From Gammaproteobacteria bacterium (GTDB lineage: Bacteria; Pseudomonadota; Gammaproteobacteria; Steroidobacterales; Steroidobacteraceae): DNA of 64,000 bases. This document shows, piece by piece, positions 39,401 through 47,816 of the stretch. Within the stretch, counting starts at the first letter, position 1; the number at the start of each line of letters is the position of its first letter. Both the position numbers and the translations under genes were made by a program. Location: contig JADZCS010000043.1 of the NCBI GenBank assembly GCA_020851435.1, forward strand, positions 1 through 64,000, in the 5' to 3' direction. Below the pieces are notes generated by a model, which made no database searches, was not told the origin of the DNA, and worked only from the letters and a program-made list of their open reading frames with translations.

Positions 39401-39932
39401 GATCCACGAGGTGGGCATGAGTCTTTACCTCGAGCTCCTGGACCGTGCCGTGAAGTCGCTGCGTGCAGGCCGTGAACCCGATCCCGACGCACCCTTCGAC
39501 CGGGGCACGGAGGTGGATCTGCACCTGCCCGCACTGCTGCCGGAGGACTACATCGCGGACGTGCACCAGCGCCTCAAGCTGTACCGGCGCATTGCGGGCG
39601 CCGCCGATCGTGCCGTCCTCGACGAGCTGCAGGTCGAGCTCGTCGACCGCTTCGGACCGCTGCCACCCGCGGGTCACACGCTGTTCGCCGCAAGCGCGCT
39701 CAAGCTGCGTGCCGCGGCGCTCGGAATCGCGCGCCTCGACGTGGGCCCTGGAGCGGGGCTGGTGCAATTCGCGGCCGACAGCCGTGTCGATCCGGCGCGG
39801 CTCATCAAGCTCGTGCAGCGCGACCGGCGCTACCGGCTGGACGGCGGCCAGAAGCTGCGGTTCGCGATCGCGGCCGCAGACGAAGCGGCGCGACTCAAGC
39901 TCGCGGGTGCAGTACTGGATGCCTTGACGTAG
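36420..39932 (+). CDS. mfd: Transcription-repair coupling factor Mfd
   Basis: 1170 residues from TTG (1162 from ATG 36444). Mfd frees stalled RNA polymerase at lesions and recruits UvrA. Order: UvrB-like N-terminal module (FFPGNETLAYDPFSPHPDI, GEFALRGSIIDLYP), RNA-polymerase-binding CarD-like domain (VHEDHGIGRYLGL, AYEGGDKLYVPV), then the RecG-like motor with CGDVGFGKTEVALRAAF (Walker A), IIDEEHRFGV (DEEH box), TLTATPIPRTLNMA and the helicase motif VI QLRGRVGRSHHRAFAYL, then the TRCF C-terminal domain. A monocistronic + gene among - genes. Confidence 0.97.
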   Translation: MLLTPATCMAAAPDPATEGASVLSLERVTQALPAGTGVIDWRGLAGSARALALALAARTRPLAIITGTPIEADRLAAELRFFAGAGLPILFFPGNETLAYDPFSPHPDITSQRLATLASLPALTRGIVVASLDAVIGRLPPAAYVASHTLLLETGMRLDAVAFRERLVAAGYVHVPQVATHGEFALRGSIIDLYPMGAAHPYRLDLFDDCLDSIRAFDAETQRSGERMPGVRLLPAREFPLDAEGIRLFRRRWRARFEGDPSRSPVYRAVGEGRAPAGVEAWLPLFFERTDSFFDYLPPGVCLADASTDPAAAAALWTGIGERHEDLRHDLERPLLRPGELFIEPEELAALLVRRPRIVLPPSPASTPAVTAGTTGVDFNARPAPDVRIDRRAADPAAALRRFLGTFQGRVLITADSAGRRELLVEELRRDSLEPQVVGGWQAFRDSPARLAITVGADLAGMLLPADGLALLADSQLAGERARQERRRRRAEHDPEVLLRDLTALAPGAPVVHEDHGIGRYLGLKAMDVEGHAAEFLVIAYEGGDKLYVPVLTLERVVRYTGGPPESAPLHRLGGDQWAKARHRAAQRVRDVAAELLDLYARRAAREGVALDLREAEYETFAAQFPFEETPDQADAIHAVLADLRSGKPMDRVVCGDVGFGKTEVALRAAFAAVQGGRQVALLVPTTLLAQQHYQTFADRLADWPVRVESLSRFRSAKEQAAILDALARGGIDIVIGTHRLLQKDVRFRELGLVIIDEEHRFGVRDKERLKSLRANVDVLTLTATPIPRTLNMAMGGLRDLSLITTPPAERVAVATFVTEWSDGLLREACLRELRRGGQVYFVHNVVETIEKAAARLTALVPDARIRVGHGQMRERELEQLMLDFYHRRFDILVCTTIIESGIDVPTANTIIVDRADRFGLAQLHQLRGRVGRSHHRAFAYLVTPPRAALNADAVKRLEAIESLEDLGAGFMLATHDLEIRGAGELLGDEQTGQIHEVGMSLYLELLDRAVKSLRAGREPDPDAPFDRGTEVDLHLPALLPEDYIADVHQRLKLYRRIAGAADRAVLDELQVELVDRFGPLPPAGHTLFAASALKLRAAALGIARLDVGPGAGLVQFAADSRVDPARLIKLVQRDRRYRLDGGQKLRFAIAAADEAARLKLAGAVLDALT

Positions 39933-39954
39933 CCACGAAACAATGACGGGGTTC

Positions 39955-39978
39955 CGGGTTCCGTGCGGAGGAAACCCG
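39955..39978 (+). terminator. Weak stem-loop after mfd
   Basis: CGGGTTCC and GGAAACCCG pair with one bulged A and a seven-base loop, 22 bases after the mfd stop. There is no T-run. It lies in the 159-base convergent gap between mfd and the coiled-coil gene, where a terminator is expected; the sequence support is modest. Confidence 0.3.
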
Positions 39979-40091
39979 TCTGGAACCGGGAAGCCCTGTG
40001 GCGCAGGGCGGCAGAGCCGCGCTCGTCGGCTGGGCCGGCCACGTCAGGAAGGGTCGCGGCATATTATCGGCCAGCGTACTGACCGCAGTGT

Positions 40092-40613
40092 TCAGAAGGC
40101 CCGCAGGCCCGCGAACACCACCCCGGCGGCCACGACGATGGCCGAGCCGAGCCAGATCACGATCGACGAGCGCATGGCCTCGATGTCCTTCGACAGCAGC
40201 TGCCGCGTCGTGTCGATTTCGTGCCGCAGCAGGGCGGTCTTCGCGTCCAGGTCCTGGCGTACCGCGCCGAACTCCTGCCGCATCTCGGTACGTACGGCCG
40301 CGATTTCCTGCTTCAGGCCAGCCACGTCCTGCTTCAGGCCAGCCACGTCCTGCTTAAGGCCAGTGACATCCTGTTTCAGGCCGGCAACGTCCTGTGTAAG
40401 CGCTGCCACATCCTGCTTTACGCCCGAGATTTCCTGTCGCAGTTCGCCACGCAGAGCCATCACGCCCTCCTGCGTCGCGCACCTCCTGAGATCGAGCTTG
40501 GTTGCCAGCGTCGTGCCCATGTCGCGCTCCACAGCATCGACGACCGCCCTTGCCTTGTCGCTCGGAACGTTGATGCCGATCAATGCATCATACAGCGCGT
40601 ACTGCAGTTCCAT
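40092..40613 (-). CDS. Coiled-coil tail-anchored membrane protein (CCDC90/DUF1640-like)
   Basis: 173 residues. A short N-terminal region (MELQYALYDALIGINVPSDKARAVVDAVE) precedes a long coiled coil (~55-145) containing near-identical heptads of the type DVAGLKQ, and the chain ends with one membrane helix (IVIWLGSAIVVAAGVVFAGL). This is the layout of DUF1640/CCDC90 proteins, common as small bacterial membrane proteins of unknown role. ATG 40613 is preceded by GGGAGGG. Next to mfd but convergent, so probably its own transcript. Confidence 0.8.
   Translation of the reverse strand: MELQYALYDALIGINVPSDKARAVVDAVERDMGTTLATKLDLRRCATQEGVMALRGELRQEISGVKQDVAALTQDVAGLKQDVTGLKQDVAGLKQDVAGLKQEIAAVRTEMRQEFGAVRQDLDAKTALLRHEIDTTRQLLSKDIEAMRSSIVIWLGSAIVVAAGVVFAGLRAF
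40311..40436 (-). repeat. 21-bp tandem repeat encoding coiled-coil heptads
   Basis: Six 21-base units inside the coiled-coil gene (starts 40311, 40332, 40353, 40374, 40395, 40416). The first two are identical and the next two differ at three to four bases; the last two are degenerate. Each encodes a seven-residue heptad such as DVAGLKQ. The pattern points to recent internal duplication, so copy number may vary between strains. Confidence 0.9.
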
Positions 40614-40882
40614 GAATGCCCTTTCCCTCCCGTTCCGGCGATGAACCCCCACAGGCCCTTCCGCACACGTTATGGCAACAGGCCATCGCAGCAGTGCCGG
40701 ATTTCAGGTGGCTTCTGCACGAAAAGCATTCGGTGCCCCCGGCGTACCGGTTCGCGGCCTCCCGATCCCTGAGGCAAAGGACACGTACGCAGCCGCTCAC
40801 GAGCACCACCAGCCGGCGGCCTGCGCCGTCGCCACGACGTGGGAACACGCCGCATCGGCGCCGGCCACCGCCTCCCGCGCGT
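40614..40882. other. Non-coding gap between PAS-GGDEF gene and coiled-coil gene
   Basis: 269 bases on the minus-strand path from the PAS-GGDEF stop to the coiled-coil start. It presumably holds the promoter of the coiled-coil gene; I see no clear -10/-35 pair and no convincing small gene. Open frames across it are Arg/Cys-rich shadows. Confidence 0.5.
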
Positions 40883-41821
40883 CTATGCGCTCGCCCCGCC
40901 CTCGGGTCCATCGGAGGGAAGCGGCACGGACCGCACCCGGTCGCCGCCCTCACCCTGCGCGATCTCGAGCGCGGACAGCGCCGCCGCGATCAGCGCCTGT
41001 TCCCCACCCTGGCGACCCGGCACGCCCCAGCCAACGCCGACGCTGGCCGTGAGATAGCGGCCCGTGGTGGAGCGCGGGTGGTGGATGCGAAGTTCCCGCA
41101 TGCGCGCGAGCAGCGTCGCCCCGTGGGCCGAGGCCTGCTCGAGCGTCATCGCCGACGCAAAGGCCAGGAAGCGGCCGGACTCCCAGTGCGTGAGGCAGTC
41201 GCTCGCGCGCCGGAATGCAGCGGCGAGGGCGCGGCCGATGCGGCGCTCGCAGGCGTCCGCGCCCTGGCGGCCGAAGGTCTCCGCGTAGCGGTCCAGCGCA
41301 TCGATGTGCACCACGAACAGTGTGAGCGCCCGGCCCTCACGTCCCGCCGCGGAACAGTCGCGCGCCAGCATCTGCTCGCACCACAGCCGTGTGGCGAGAC
41401 CGGTGAGCACGTCGACGCGCTGGACCACCTCGACGGCAGCCGCATCCGCACGGCCTGCGACGCGTGCACCGGCCTCGCGATGCACGGCCAGAATGTGGCC
41501 CGCGAGCGGCCCCGGCTCCGCGGGGCGCAGCTGTACGTCGTGCCAGAACTCCGTGCCATCGGCGCGGCGGTCCCGGAACAGCACGCGACACTCACGTGAC
41601 GCGACGATCGCCGCCTCCAGCTGGGCGCGCACCGTGGACTCAATCGCCTCCCCGAAAAGCCGCGAGGCCGATCCCGTGAGTGTCGTCCGGTCGAGACCCG
41701 TGATCCGCGCATACGCGCGGTTGGCATAGACGACCCGGTGCACGGGGCCGACCTCGATCAGGCTCACACCGTCTGGCAGCCCGTCCAGCAGTCCTTCGAG
41801 CATTTCCTGCGACAGGGTCAT
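40883..41821 (-). CDS. PAS-GGDEF protein with degenerate GGDEF motif
   Basis: 312 residues, soluble. Residues ~8-120 form a PAS domain (GVSLIEVGPVHRVVYANRAYARITGL and RRADGTEFWHDVQLRP). Residues ~130-290 form a GGDEF domain by length and order (QRVDVLTGLATRLWCEQ, VVHIDALDRYAETFG), but the signature position reads ESGRF, so diguanylate cyclase activity is not expected. It could bind nucleotide or act as a sensor. It begins one base after nagZ stops, so it is likely coupled to nagZ, an unusual partner. Confidence 0.82.
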   Translation of the reverse strand: MTLSQEMLEGLLDGLPDGVSLIEVGPVHRVVYANRAYARITGLDRTTLTGSASRLFGEAIESTVRAQLEAAIVASRECRVLFRDRRADGTEFWHDVQLRPAEPGPLAGHILAVHREAGARVAGRADAAAVEVVQRVDVLTGLATRLWCEQMLARDCSAAGREGRALTLFVVHIDALDRYAETFGRQGADACERRIGRALAAAFRRASDCLTHWESGRFLAFASAMTLEQASAHGATLLARMRELRIHHPRSTTGRYLTASVGVGWGVPGRQGGEQALIAAALSALEIAQGEGGDRVRSVPLPSDGPEGGASA

Positions 41822-41822
41822 G

Positions 41823-42866
41823 TCAGGCGTCCAGTTTCAGCGGGGGTCGGTCCAGCAGCGCCGCCGCCGCAGCGCCGGCGCTCTGCCAGCGCCGGTCGGC
41901 CCGCAGCTCGTCAAGCGAAGGCATCGGGCGCCCGTGCAGGCGCACGAGGCGCATCGCGCAGACGGGCTCCACGGGTGCAGTGAGCCGGTCGACGAGCCGT
42001 ACCACCTGCGCGCGGTCGTTGCACACGGGCAGCACATCGCAGCCCGCGGCCAGCGCCAGCACCGCACGTTCCTCGATGGCACCGAAAGCGGCGGCTCCCG
42101 CCATGCTGAGATCGTCGGCGAACACTGCCCCGTCGAAGCCGAGCTCGCCACGCAGGATGCCGCGGATCCAGCGTGGCGACAGGCTCGCGGGCAGAGCGTC
42201 GATTTCCGGGAACACGACGTGCGCGACCATCACGGACGGCAGCGCGTTTGCGATCAGTACGCGGTACGGTGCGAGATCGCCATCGAGGTCGGCGAGCGGC
42301 CGGCGATCCACAGGCAGTGCCACGTGCGAGTCTGCGACCACGGCGCCGTGCCCCGGGAAATGTTTGGCCACCGCGGCCATGCCTGCGTCCCGCATGCCGT
42401 ACATGTAGGCAACTGCCAGCTCGCCTACCCGTGCCGGATGAGCGTGCAGCGCGCGGTCGCCGATGATCTCACTCGCGCCGTGGTCGAGATCGACGCAGGG
42501 GGCAAACGACAGGTCGATGCCGACGGCACGAAGCTCGGCGGCCATGAGCCAGCCCAGCTGGCGCGCGAGATCGAGCGCGCCGCGTGGATCGTGATCGAAC
42601 CGCCGACCGATGAGCCGCAGTGCCGGCAGGCGTGTGAACCCCTGGCGGAAGCGCTGCACACGGCCGCCCTCGTGATCGACCGCGACGATCAGCGACGGCT
42701 GGCGCAGGCTGTGGATATCCGCCACCAGCGCCGTGAGCTGAGCGGGCTCCGCGTAGTTGCGCGTGAACAGGATGACGCTGCCGACGAGCGGGTGCCGCAG
42801 CAGCTCGCGGTCCTCCGCGGTCAGCTGCTGACCGGCGACATCGACCATCAAGGGTCCCAGCGTCAC
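41823..42866 (-). CDS. nagZ: Beta-N-acetylhexosaminidase NagZ
   Basis: 347 residues of a glycoside hydrolase family 3 enzyme that removes GlcNAc from recycled murein fragments in the cytoplasm. HPLVGSVILFTRN, AVDHEGGRVQRFR, AVAKHFPGHG (catalytic-loop His region with the later Asp in FADDLSMAGA) are NagZ signatures. GTG 42866 gives MTLGPLMVDVAGQ, the usual start; the open frame continues 19 codons upstream into rlmD and is not used. 19 bases after rlmD, one base before the PAS-GGDEF gene. Confidence 0.94.
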   Translation of the reverse strand: MTLGPLMVDVAGQQLTAEDRELLRHPLVGSVILFTRNYAEPAQLTALVADIHSLRQPSLIVAVDHEGGRVQRFRQGFTRLPALRLIGRRFDHDPRGALDLARQLGWLMAAELRAVGIDLSFAPCVDLDHGASEIIGDRALHAHPARVGELAVAYMYGMRDAGMAAVAKHFPGHGAVVADSHVALPVDRRPLADLDGDLAPYRVLIANALPSVMVAHVVFPEIDALPASLSPRWIRGILRGELGFDGAVFADDLSMAGAAAFGAIEERAVLALAAGCDVLPVCNDRAQVVRLVDRLTAPVEPVCAMRLVRLHGRPMPSLDELRADRRWQSAGAAAAALLDRPPLKLDA

Positions 42867-42885
42867 GACCTCCGCCCCCCTGGTG

Positions 42886-44241
42886 TCATACGACAGCGCG
42901 GCCCGCAACGCCGGCAACGCCACGCTCGAACACGGCGATGGACTCGACGTGTGCCGTGTGTGGAAACAGATCCATCACCCCGGCCGCGGCCAGCCTGAAA
43001 CCATGCTCCTGCACGAGGATCCCGGCGTCCCGCGCCAGACTGCCAGGATGGCAGGACACATATACGACACGTACGGCGCCAGAAGCTGCGACGAGCGGCA
43101 GGATTTCGCGTGCGCCCGCCCGCGGCGGGTCGAGCAGCACCTTGTCATAAGCGCCCCGGGCCCAGCGAGCGGTCGTGTCCGGCTCAAACAGGTTGGACGT
43201 GAAGAACACAGCGTTACCGATACCGTTCTGCACGGCATTGGCGCGTGCACGCTCGACGAGCCCCCGCTCACCCTCGACTCCGGTCACCGTACCGGCCCGG
43301 CGTGCCAGCGCCAGCGCAAAATTGCCGAGGCCACAGAACAGGTCGAGCACGCGCTCACCGGGTCCGGGTGCCAGCAGTCCGACGGCCTGCGTTACCATGC
43401 GCTCGTTGAGCGGCGCATTGACCTGCACGAAGTCCGTCGGCAGGAAATCGAGCGTGAGATCGAACTCCGGCAGGGCGTAGCGCAAACTCGCTCCGGGCGG
43501 ATCAAGTGGCATCGCCGTATCCGGACCGCCGCGCTGCAGCCAGAACTCTACGCCGTGCCGCTTCGCAAAGTCGCGCAGCAGGTCGAGGTCCGGCGTGGCG
43601 GGTGCATCCAGCACGCGCAGCACCAGCACCGTACTCGCAGCGCCACAGGCAACCTCGATCTGCGGCACGCGCGCGCGGATCGACAGCTGGCCGAGCAGAT
43701 CGCCGAGCGGCCCGAGCAGGCCGTCGACGGGCACGGCCAGCACCTCGCAGCGGGCCGTCTCGGTCACGTGCGAGGACGCGCGCTCGCGGAAACCCACCAG
43801 CGAGCGTTCCTTGCGCGGTACATACCGGGCGCCGAGTCGTGCACGCCGACGGTAGTTCCACGCGGGCCCCGTGAGCGGTTCGAGCCAGCGCACCGGTTCC
43901 ACACGGCCGATGCGCGCGAGTTCCTGCGCCAGCTGTTCCTGCTTGAAGACGATCTGTCGCGCCGGCGGCAACTGCTGCAGCATGCAGCCGCCGCAGGTGC
44001 CGAAGGCCGCACAGCGTGGCGTCACGCGATCCGCTGACGCCTGCAGCACGTCCACGAGACGCGCCTCGTCGTACTGGCGGTGCAGCCGGTAGCGCTGGCA
44101 GCGCACCCGTTCGCCGGGCAGCGCACCCGCGACGAACACGGTCTTGCCATCGTGGCGCGCGACGCCACGCCCATCGTGCGCGAGCGCCGTCACCTCGACC
44201 TCGATCGGCTCGAGGGCCTCGCGCTTCAGGCGGTAGCCCAT
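42886..44241 (-). CDS. rlmD: 23S rRNA (uracil-1939-C5)-methyltransferase RlmD
   Basis: 451 residues. An N-terminal TRAM RNA-binding domain (VTALAHDGRGVARHDGKTVFVAGALPGE in part) is followed by a 4Fe-4S cluster region (CAAFGTCGGCMLQ, later RCEVLA) and a SAM methyltransferase domain: VLDLFCGLGNFALALA, VLLDPPRAGA and catalytic Cys in VYVSCHPGSLARD. It methylates U1939 of 23S rRNA. Overlaps the exonuclease gene end by 16 bases. Confidence 0.95.
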   Translation of the reverse strand: MGYRLKREALEPIEVEVTALAHDGRGVARHDGKTVFVAGALPGERVRCQRYRLHRQYDEARLVDVLQASADRVTPRCAAFGTCGGCMLQQLPPARQIVFKQEQLAQELARIGRVEPVRWLEPLTGPAWNYRRRARLGARYVPRKERSLVGFRERASSHVTETARCEVLAVPVDGLLGPLGDLLGQLSIRARVPQIEVACGAASTVLVLRVLDAPATPDLDLLRDFAKRHGVEFWLQRGGPDTAMPLDPPGASLRYALPEFDLTLDFLPTDFVQVNAPLNERMVTQAVGLLAPGPGERVLDLFCGLGNFALALARRAGTVTGVEGERGLVERARANAVQNGIGNAVFFTSNLFEPDTTARWARGAYDKVLLDPPRAGAREILPLVAASGAVRVVYVSCHPGSLARDAGILVQEHGFRLAAAGVMDLFPHTAHVESIAVFERGVAGVAGRAVV

Positions 44242-44999
44242 GCCGCCAGGAACTCACGCCAGTGGGACTCGGTCCGGGCTGCGAGCCAGTCACGCACCTG
44301 CCGGCACTCGCCGGCATAGGCATCCGCATCCAGCCTGCCGCGGATCAGCTCGAATCTCAGGAACACCAGATACGTGTTCAGCACGTCGGTCTCACAGTAC
44401 GCGCGGATCTCCGCCACGTGGCCAGCCTGGAACTGCGGCCAGACCTTCTCGCCGCTCATCCCGAGCTTGCCCGGCAGGCCGAGCAGGACCGCGACGTGCT
44501 CGAGCTTCGCGCGGCCACGGCCCTGATACAGCGACAGCACGTCCATGACGTCGATGTGCCGCCAGTGGTAGCGGCCGAGGTAATGGTTGTAGCGCGCACC
44601 CGCATCCAGATCGCCCGTGTCCCAGTAACGTGCTGCCACGACGCCGTGCTTCAGCGCACGGTAGTGCAGCACCGGCAGATCGAAGCCCGAGCCGTTCCAG
44701 GAAACCAGCGTGGGCCGGTATTTCTCGATGCCCGTGAAGAAGCGCTGCACCAGTTCGGCTTCCGGGGCATCCGCATCGCCGAGGCTCCAGACATTGAACT
44801 GGTCACGGCTGCGCAGTACAGCCGCGATCGCGACGATGCGATGCATCTCAAAGGGCAGGAAATCGGAGCCGGTGGCCTCGCGCCGCGCAGCGAACATGGC
44901 TGCGGCGACCTCCGCGTCGCTGGCGTCGTACAGGTCGTGCAGGCAGCGGCCCAGTTCAATGTCGGGCACGGTCTCGATGTCGAAGGCGAAGCAGTTCAT
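44226..44999 (-). CDS. Predicted 3'-5' exonuclease (PolB-exonuclease-like)
   Basis: 257 residues. FDIETVPDIE at residues ~5-14 supplies the DxE metal ligands, LVSWNGSGFDLPVLHYRA the second motif, and YCETDVLNTYLVFLR the third with D near the end; together a DnaQ/RNase H-like exonuclease fold of the PF10108 type. The substrate is unknown. It overlaps acpS (ATGA) and rlmD, inside a tight operon; a role in RNA or DNA maintenance would fit recO, era and rnc nearby. Confidence 0.88.
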   Translation of the reverse strand: MNCFAFDIETVPDIELGRCLHDLYDASDAEVAAAMFAARREATGSDFLPFEMHRIVAIAAVLRSRDQFNVWSLGDADAPEAELVQRFFTGIEKYRPTLVSWNGSGFDLPVLHYRALKHGVVAARYWDTGDLDAGARYNHYLGRYHWRHIDVMDVLSLYQGRGRAKLEHVAVLLGLPGKLGMSGEKVWPQFQAGHVAEIRAYCETDVLNTYLVFLRFELIRGRLDADAYAGECRQVRDWLAARTESHWREFLAAWATA

Positions 45000-45382
45000 G
45001 GCGTGCGCCGCATCAGTACGGCGAACGCCACGACCATGCCCGCCTCGTCCGACAGGCTGACGTGACCCTCGCCCACGCCGAGGTCGTCAGCGACCCGGCG
45101 GCCCCGTGCCGAGAACACGACCTCGGGCCGACCCCAGGCATTCGCGATGAAGCCCACATCGCGCACCCAGACGCCGTGGGCGAAGCCGGTGCCCATGGCT
45201 TTGACGATGGCCTCCTTGGCGGCGAAGCGCATGGCCAGGAAACGCACAGGGCGGCGGTAGTGATCGAATGCCGCCAGCTCCTGTGGCATCAGCAGGCGCT
45301 CGGCGAAACGCCGGCCGAAGCGTGCATAGACGCTCTCGACGCGTTCCACCTGCACGAGGTCGGTGCCGACGCCGAAGATCAC
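44996..45382 (-). CDS. acpS: Holo-[acyl-carrier-protein] synthase
   Basis: 128 residues. It transfers the 4'-phosphopantetheine arm of CoA to apo-ACP. MIFGVGTDLVQVERVE (metal-binding Asp) and RFAAKEAIVKAMGTGF (Glu) are the two AcpS motifs. Start is GTG 45382; the 28 upstream codons in frame are not AcpS-like. It overlaps the exonuclease ATG (ATGA) and is 49 bases after pdxJ, the usual order pdxJ-acpS. Confidence 0.95.
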   Translation of the reverse strand: MIFGVGTDLVQVERVESVYARFGRRFAERLLMPQELAAFDHYRRPVRFLAMRFAAKEAIVKAMGTGFAHGVWVRDVGFIANAWGRPEVVFSARGRRVADDLGVGEGHVSLSDEAGMVVAFAVLMRRTP

Positions 45383-45431
45383 GGACGGCGCCCCGCATCG
45401 TGCCAGGATCGGCGCGGACCAGGGCCCGGCA

Positions 45432-46178
45432 TCATGGGCCGCGCCGGTCCGGGTCCCGGCGTGCATCCAGCATCAGCTGCTTCATCTCGCGCACAGACTC
45501 GGCGAGCCCGGTGAATACGCCCCGCGCAATGATCGCGTGGCCGATGTTGAGCTCGACGATCTCGTGGATCGCGGCCACCGGCTGCACGTTGTGATGCGTG
45601 AGGCCGTGGCCCGCGTTCACGACCAGTCCGCGCCCCGCGGCCTCGCGCGCCGCGACCCGCAGCCGATGCAGTTCCGCGGCCCGCACCTCACCCGTCGCGT
45701 CGGCATAGGCGCCGGTGTGCAGCTCGATGACGGGCGCGCCGACACGCATCGTGGCATCGATCTGCTCCGGGTCCGGATCGATGAACATCGATACACGGAT
45801 ACCCGCGGCAGTCAGTGCCGCCACGTACTCATGCAGGCGCGGCACCTGCGAGGCCACGTCGAGACCACCCTCCGTCGTGATCTCTTCACGCCGCTCGGGC
45901 ACGAGGCAGACATCAGTCGGCCGTACGCGCAGGGCGATGGTCTGCATCCCGGGCGTCGCGGCCATCTCAAGGTTCATGCGCGTCTGCAGCGCCACGCGTA
46001 TCGCCGTCACGTCGGCATCCTGGATGTGCCGGCGGTCCTCCCGCAGGTGCAGCGTGATGCTGTCGGCACCGGCCTGCTCGGCGAGCAGCGCCGCGTGCAG
46101 CGGATCCGGATACCGCACGCGGCGCGCCTGGCGCAGCGTGGCCACGTGATCGATGTTCACGCCGAGGGCGATGCTCAC
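45432..46178 (-). CDS. pdxJ: Pyridoxine 5'-phosphate synthase
   Basis: 248 residues. It condenses 1-deoxyxylulose 5-phosphate with aminoacetone phosphate in vitamin B6 synthesis. [17 protein letters not shown] at the N terminus, [21 protein letters not shown] and [12 protein letters not shown] with the C-terminal [15 protein letters not shown] are family signatures. GTG 46178 overlaps the recO stop (GTGA), so it is coupled. Confidence 0.96.
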   Translation of the reverse strand: MSIALGVNIDHVATLRQARRVRYPDPLHAALLAEQAGADSITLHLREDRRHIQDADVTAIRVALQTRMNLEMAATPGMQTIALRVRPTDVCLVPERREEITTEGGLDVASQVPRLHEYVAALTAAGIRVSMFIDPDPEQIDATMRVGAPVIELHTGAYADATGEVRAAELHRLRVAAREAAGRGLVVNAGHGLTHHNVQPVAAIHEIVELNIGHAIIARGVFTGLAESVREMKQLMLDARRDPDRRGP

Positions 46179-46906
46179 CGTCCCTGCTCCCTGTGTCTGA
46201 TGTCGACGAATACCGCTCGGCTGCCGAGTTCTCGCCCGTCGAGGCACACGGCCAGCGCATCACGAAACACGCGCCGCGCTGCACTGCGCACACCGGCATT
46301 CTCGTAGCGCTCCGCCGCGACCGCCAGCAGCTCGGCGCCAGGCAATGCGCCGTCCACCGCCCCGGGACGGGCTGCAACGAAGCCGACACCGGTACGGAAC
46401 CGGTAGTACGCGGCGGGATCCAGCGCAGCCCCGCCCGCATCGCGCTCGAAGTCGATGCCGTAGCCCAGCTCCTCGAGCAGGCGCCGCTCGAAGCGGCGCA
46501 GCACGGCCTCCGCCTCGGCCTCGAGTTCGAGGCCGTGCAGCGCATCCCCGTAGCAGTCGAACAGCACGACGTGTGGATCCTCGCGCGCGAGCAGCCGCAG
46601 CAGCAGCTCATTCAGGTAGAAGCCCATGAGCAACCGCTGCGGGGCGAGCCGGGCCGGCGCCCCGGCCAGCTCCACCCCCGTCAGCCGGCCGCCGTCGCCG
46701 GAGCCGGACCAGCCCACGAGCAGGCGGTTGAAAGGCTGCAGCGCGGCGCGCCAGCCCGAACGGTCGCCTCCGCCGCGCACGCCGCGAGCGAACAGCGTCA
46801 CGCGCCCGCAATCCCGCGTCAGCAGCTCGAGGATGCGGCTCGAGTCGCTGTATGGACGCTGGTGCAACAGCCAGGCGCTCTGCAGCTGGACACGGCGCGT
46901 GCGCAT
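46175..46906 (-). CDS. recO: DNA repair protein RecO
   Basis: 243 residues. [37 protein letters not shown] (OB-fold start), then a helical domain with [24 protein letters not shown]. RecO loads RecA on SSB-coated DNA in the RecFOR pathway. The zinc-binding Cys cluster present in some RecO proteins is absent, as in many gammaproteobacteria. ATG 46906 starts the family N terminus; ten upstream codons are rejected. Seven bases after era. Confidence 0.93.
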   Translation of the reverse strand: MRTRRVQLQSAWLLHQRPYSDSSRILELLTRDCGRVTLFARGVRGGGDRSGWRAALQPFNRLLVGWSGSGDGGRLTGVELAGAPARLAPQRLLMGFYLNELLLRLLAREDPHVVLFDCYGDALHGLELEAEAEAVLRRFERRLLEELGYGIDFERDAGGAALDPAAYYRFRTGVGFVAARPGAVDGALPGAELLAVAAERYENAGVRSAARRVFRDALAVCLDGRELGSRAVFVDIRHREQGR

Positions 46907-46913
46907 GACGCCC

Positions 46914-47816
46914 TCAATAGTCCTGGTCGTAACCAAACTGCCGCAGCGCCTGCTCGCTGTCAGCCCAGTTCTCGCGCACCTTCACCCACAGTTCGAGGTG
47001 CACGCGCCGCCCCAGCAGCTCGTTGAGCGCGAGCCGCGCGGCACGGCCAATGCCCTTGATGCGCGCGCCGCCCTCACCGATCACGATGCGCCGCTGAGCC
47101 TCGCGCTCGACCCAGATCACGGCGTTGATGCCGATACGACCGTCGTCCTCCTGCCAGCGTTCGATCTCGACGCTCACACCGTATGGCACCTCGTCATGCA
47201 GCGCGTGCACGAGGCGTTCGCGCACCATCTCGGCGGCGAGGAAGCGCTCGCTGCGATCGGTGACCTGGTCCTCGGGCCAGACGGCCGGGCCCTCCGGCAG
47301 CAGCTTCTCGATCTCGGCGAGCAGCCGGTCCAGGTTCGCACCGCGCGTCGCCGACACGGGCACCAGCGCGGCAAACGCGTGACGCTGCGCCAGTGCCTCG
47401 AGTGCGGGCAGCAGGCGGCTGCGCGGCCGGAGCGCGTCGACCTTGTTGAGCGCGAGCACCACGGGACGCCGCACCGCGATGGCGTGGTCGAGGGCGACCT
47501 GGTCCTCGTCGCCGAAGCCGCGCGCATCCGTGACCAGCACGATGACGTCGACCTCGGCGAGCGCGGCCAGCGCCACGCGATTCATGGCACGGTTGAGCTG
47601 CCGCTGCCGGCCGGGATGCAACCCAGGCGTATCGAGGAACACGAATTGCGCCTGCGGCTGCGTCAGGATGCCCAGGATGCGGTGCCGCGTGGTCTGGGGC
47701 TTCGGCGAAACGATACTGATCTTCTGGCCGATCAGCGCATTCAGCAGTGTCGACTTGCCGACATTTGGCCGCCCGAGCAACGCCACGCTGCCGAACCGGT
47801 GCGACGCCGGATTCAT
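46914..47816 (-). CDS. era: GTPase Era
   Basis: 300 residues. It assists 16S rRNA maturation and 30S assembly. GRPNVGKSTLLNALIG (G1), QTTRHRILG (G2), DTPGLHPG (G3), LNKVDAL (G4) form the GTPase; the C-terminal KH domain includes GEGGARIKGIGRAARLAL. ATG 47816 overlaps the rnc stop (ATGA); a GTG three codons earlier is possible. The rnc-era-recO order is the classic one. Confidence 0.96.
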   Translation of the reverse strand: MNPASHRFGSVALLGRPNVGKSTLLNALIGQKISIVSPKPQTTRHRILGILTQPQAQFVFLDTPGLHPGRQRQLNRAMNRVALAALAEVDVIVLVTDARGFGDEDQVALDHAIAVRRPVVLALNKVDALRPRSRLLPALEALAQRHAFAALVPVSATRGANLDRLLAEIEKLLPEGPAVWPEDQVTDRSERFLAAEMVRERLVHALHDEVPYGVSVEIERWQEDDGRIGINAVIWVEREAQRRIVIGEGGARIKGIGRAARLALNELLGRRVHLELWVKVRENWADSEQALRQFGYDQDY

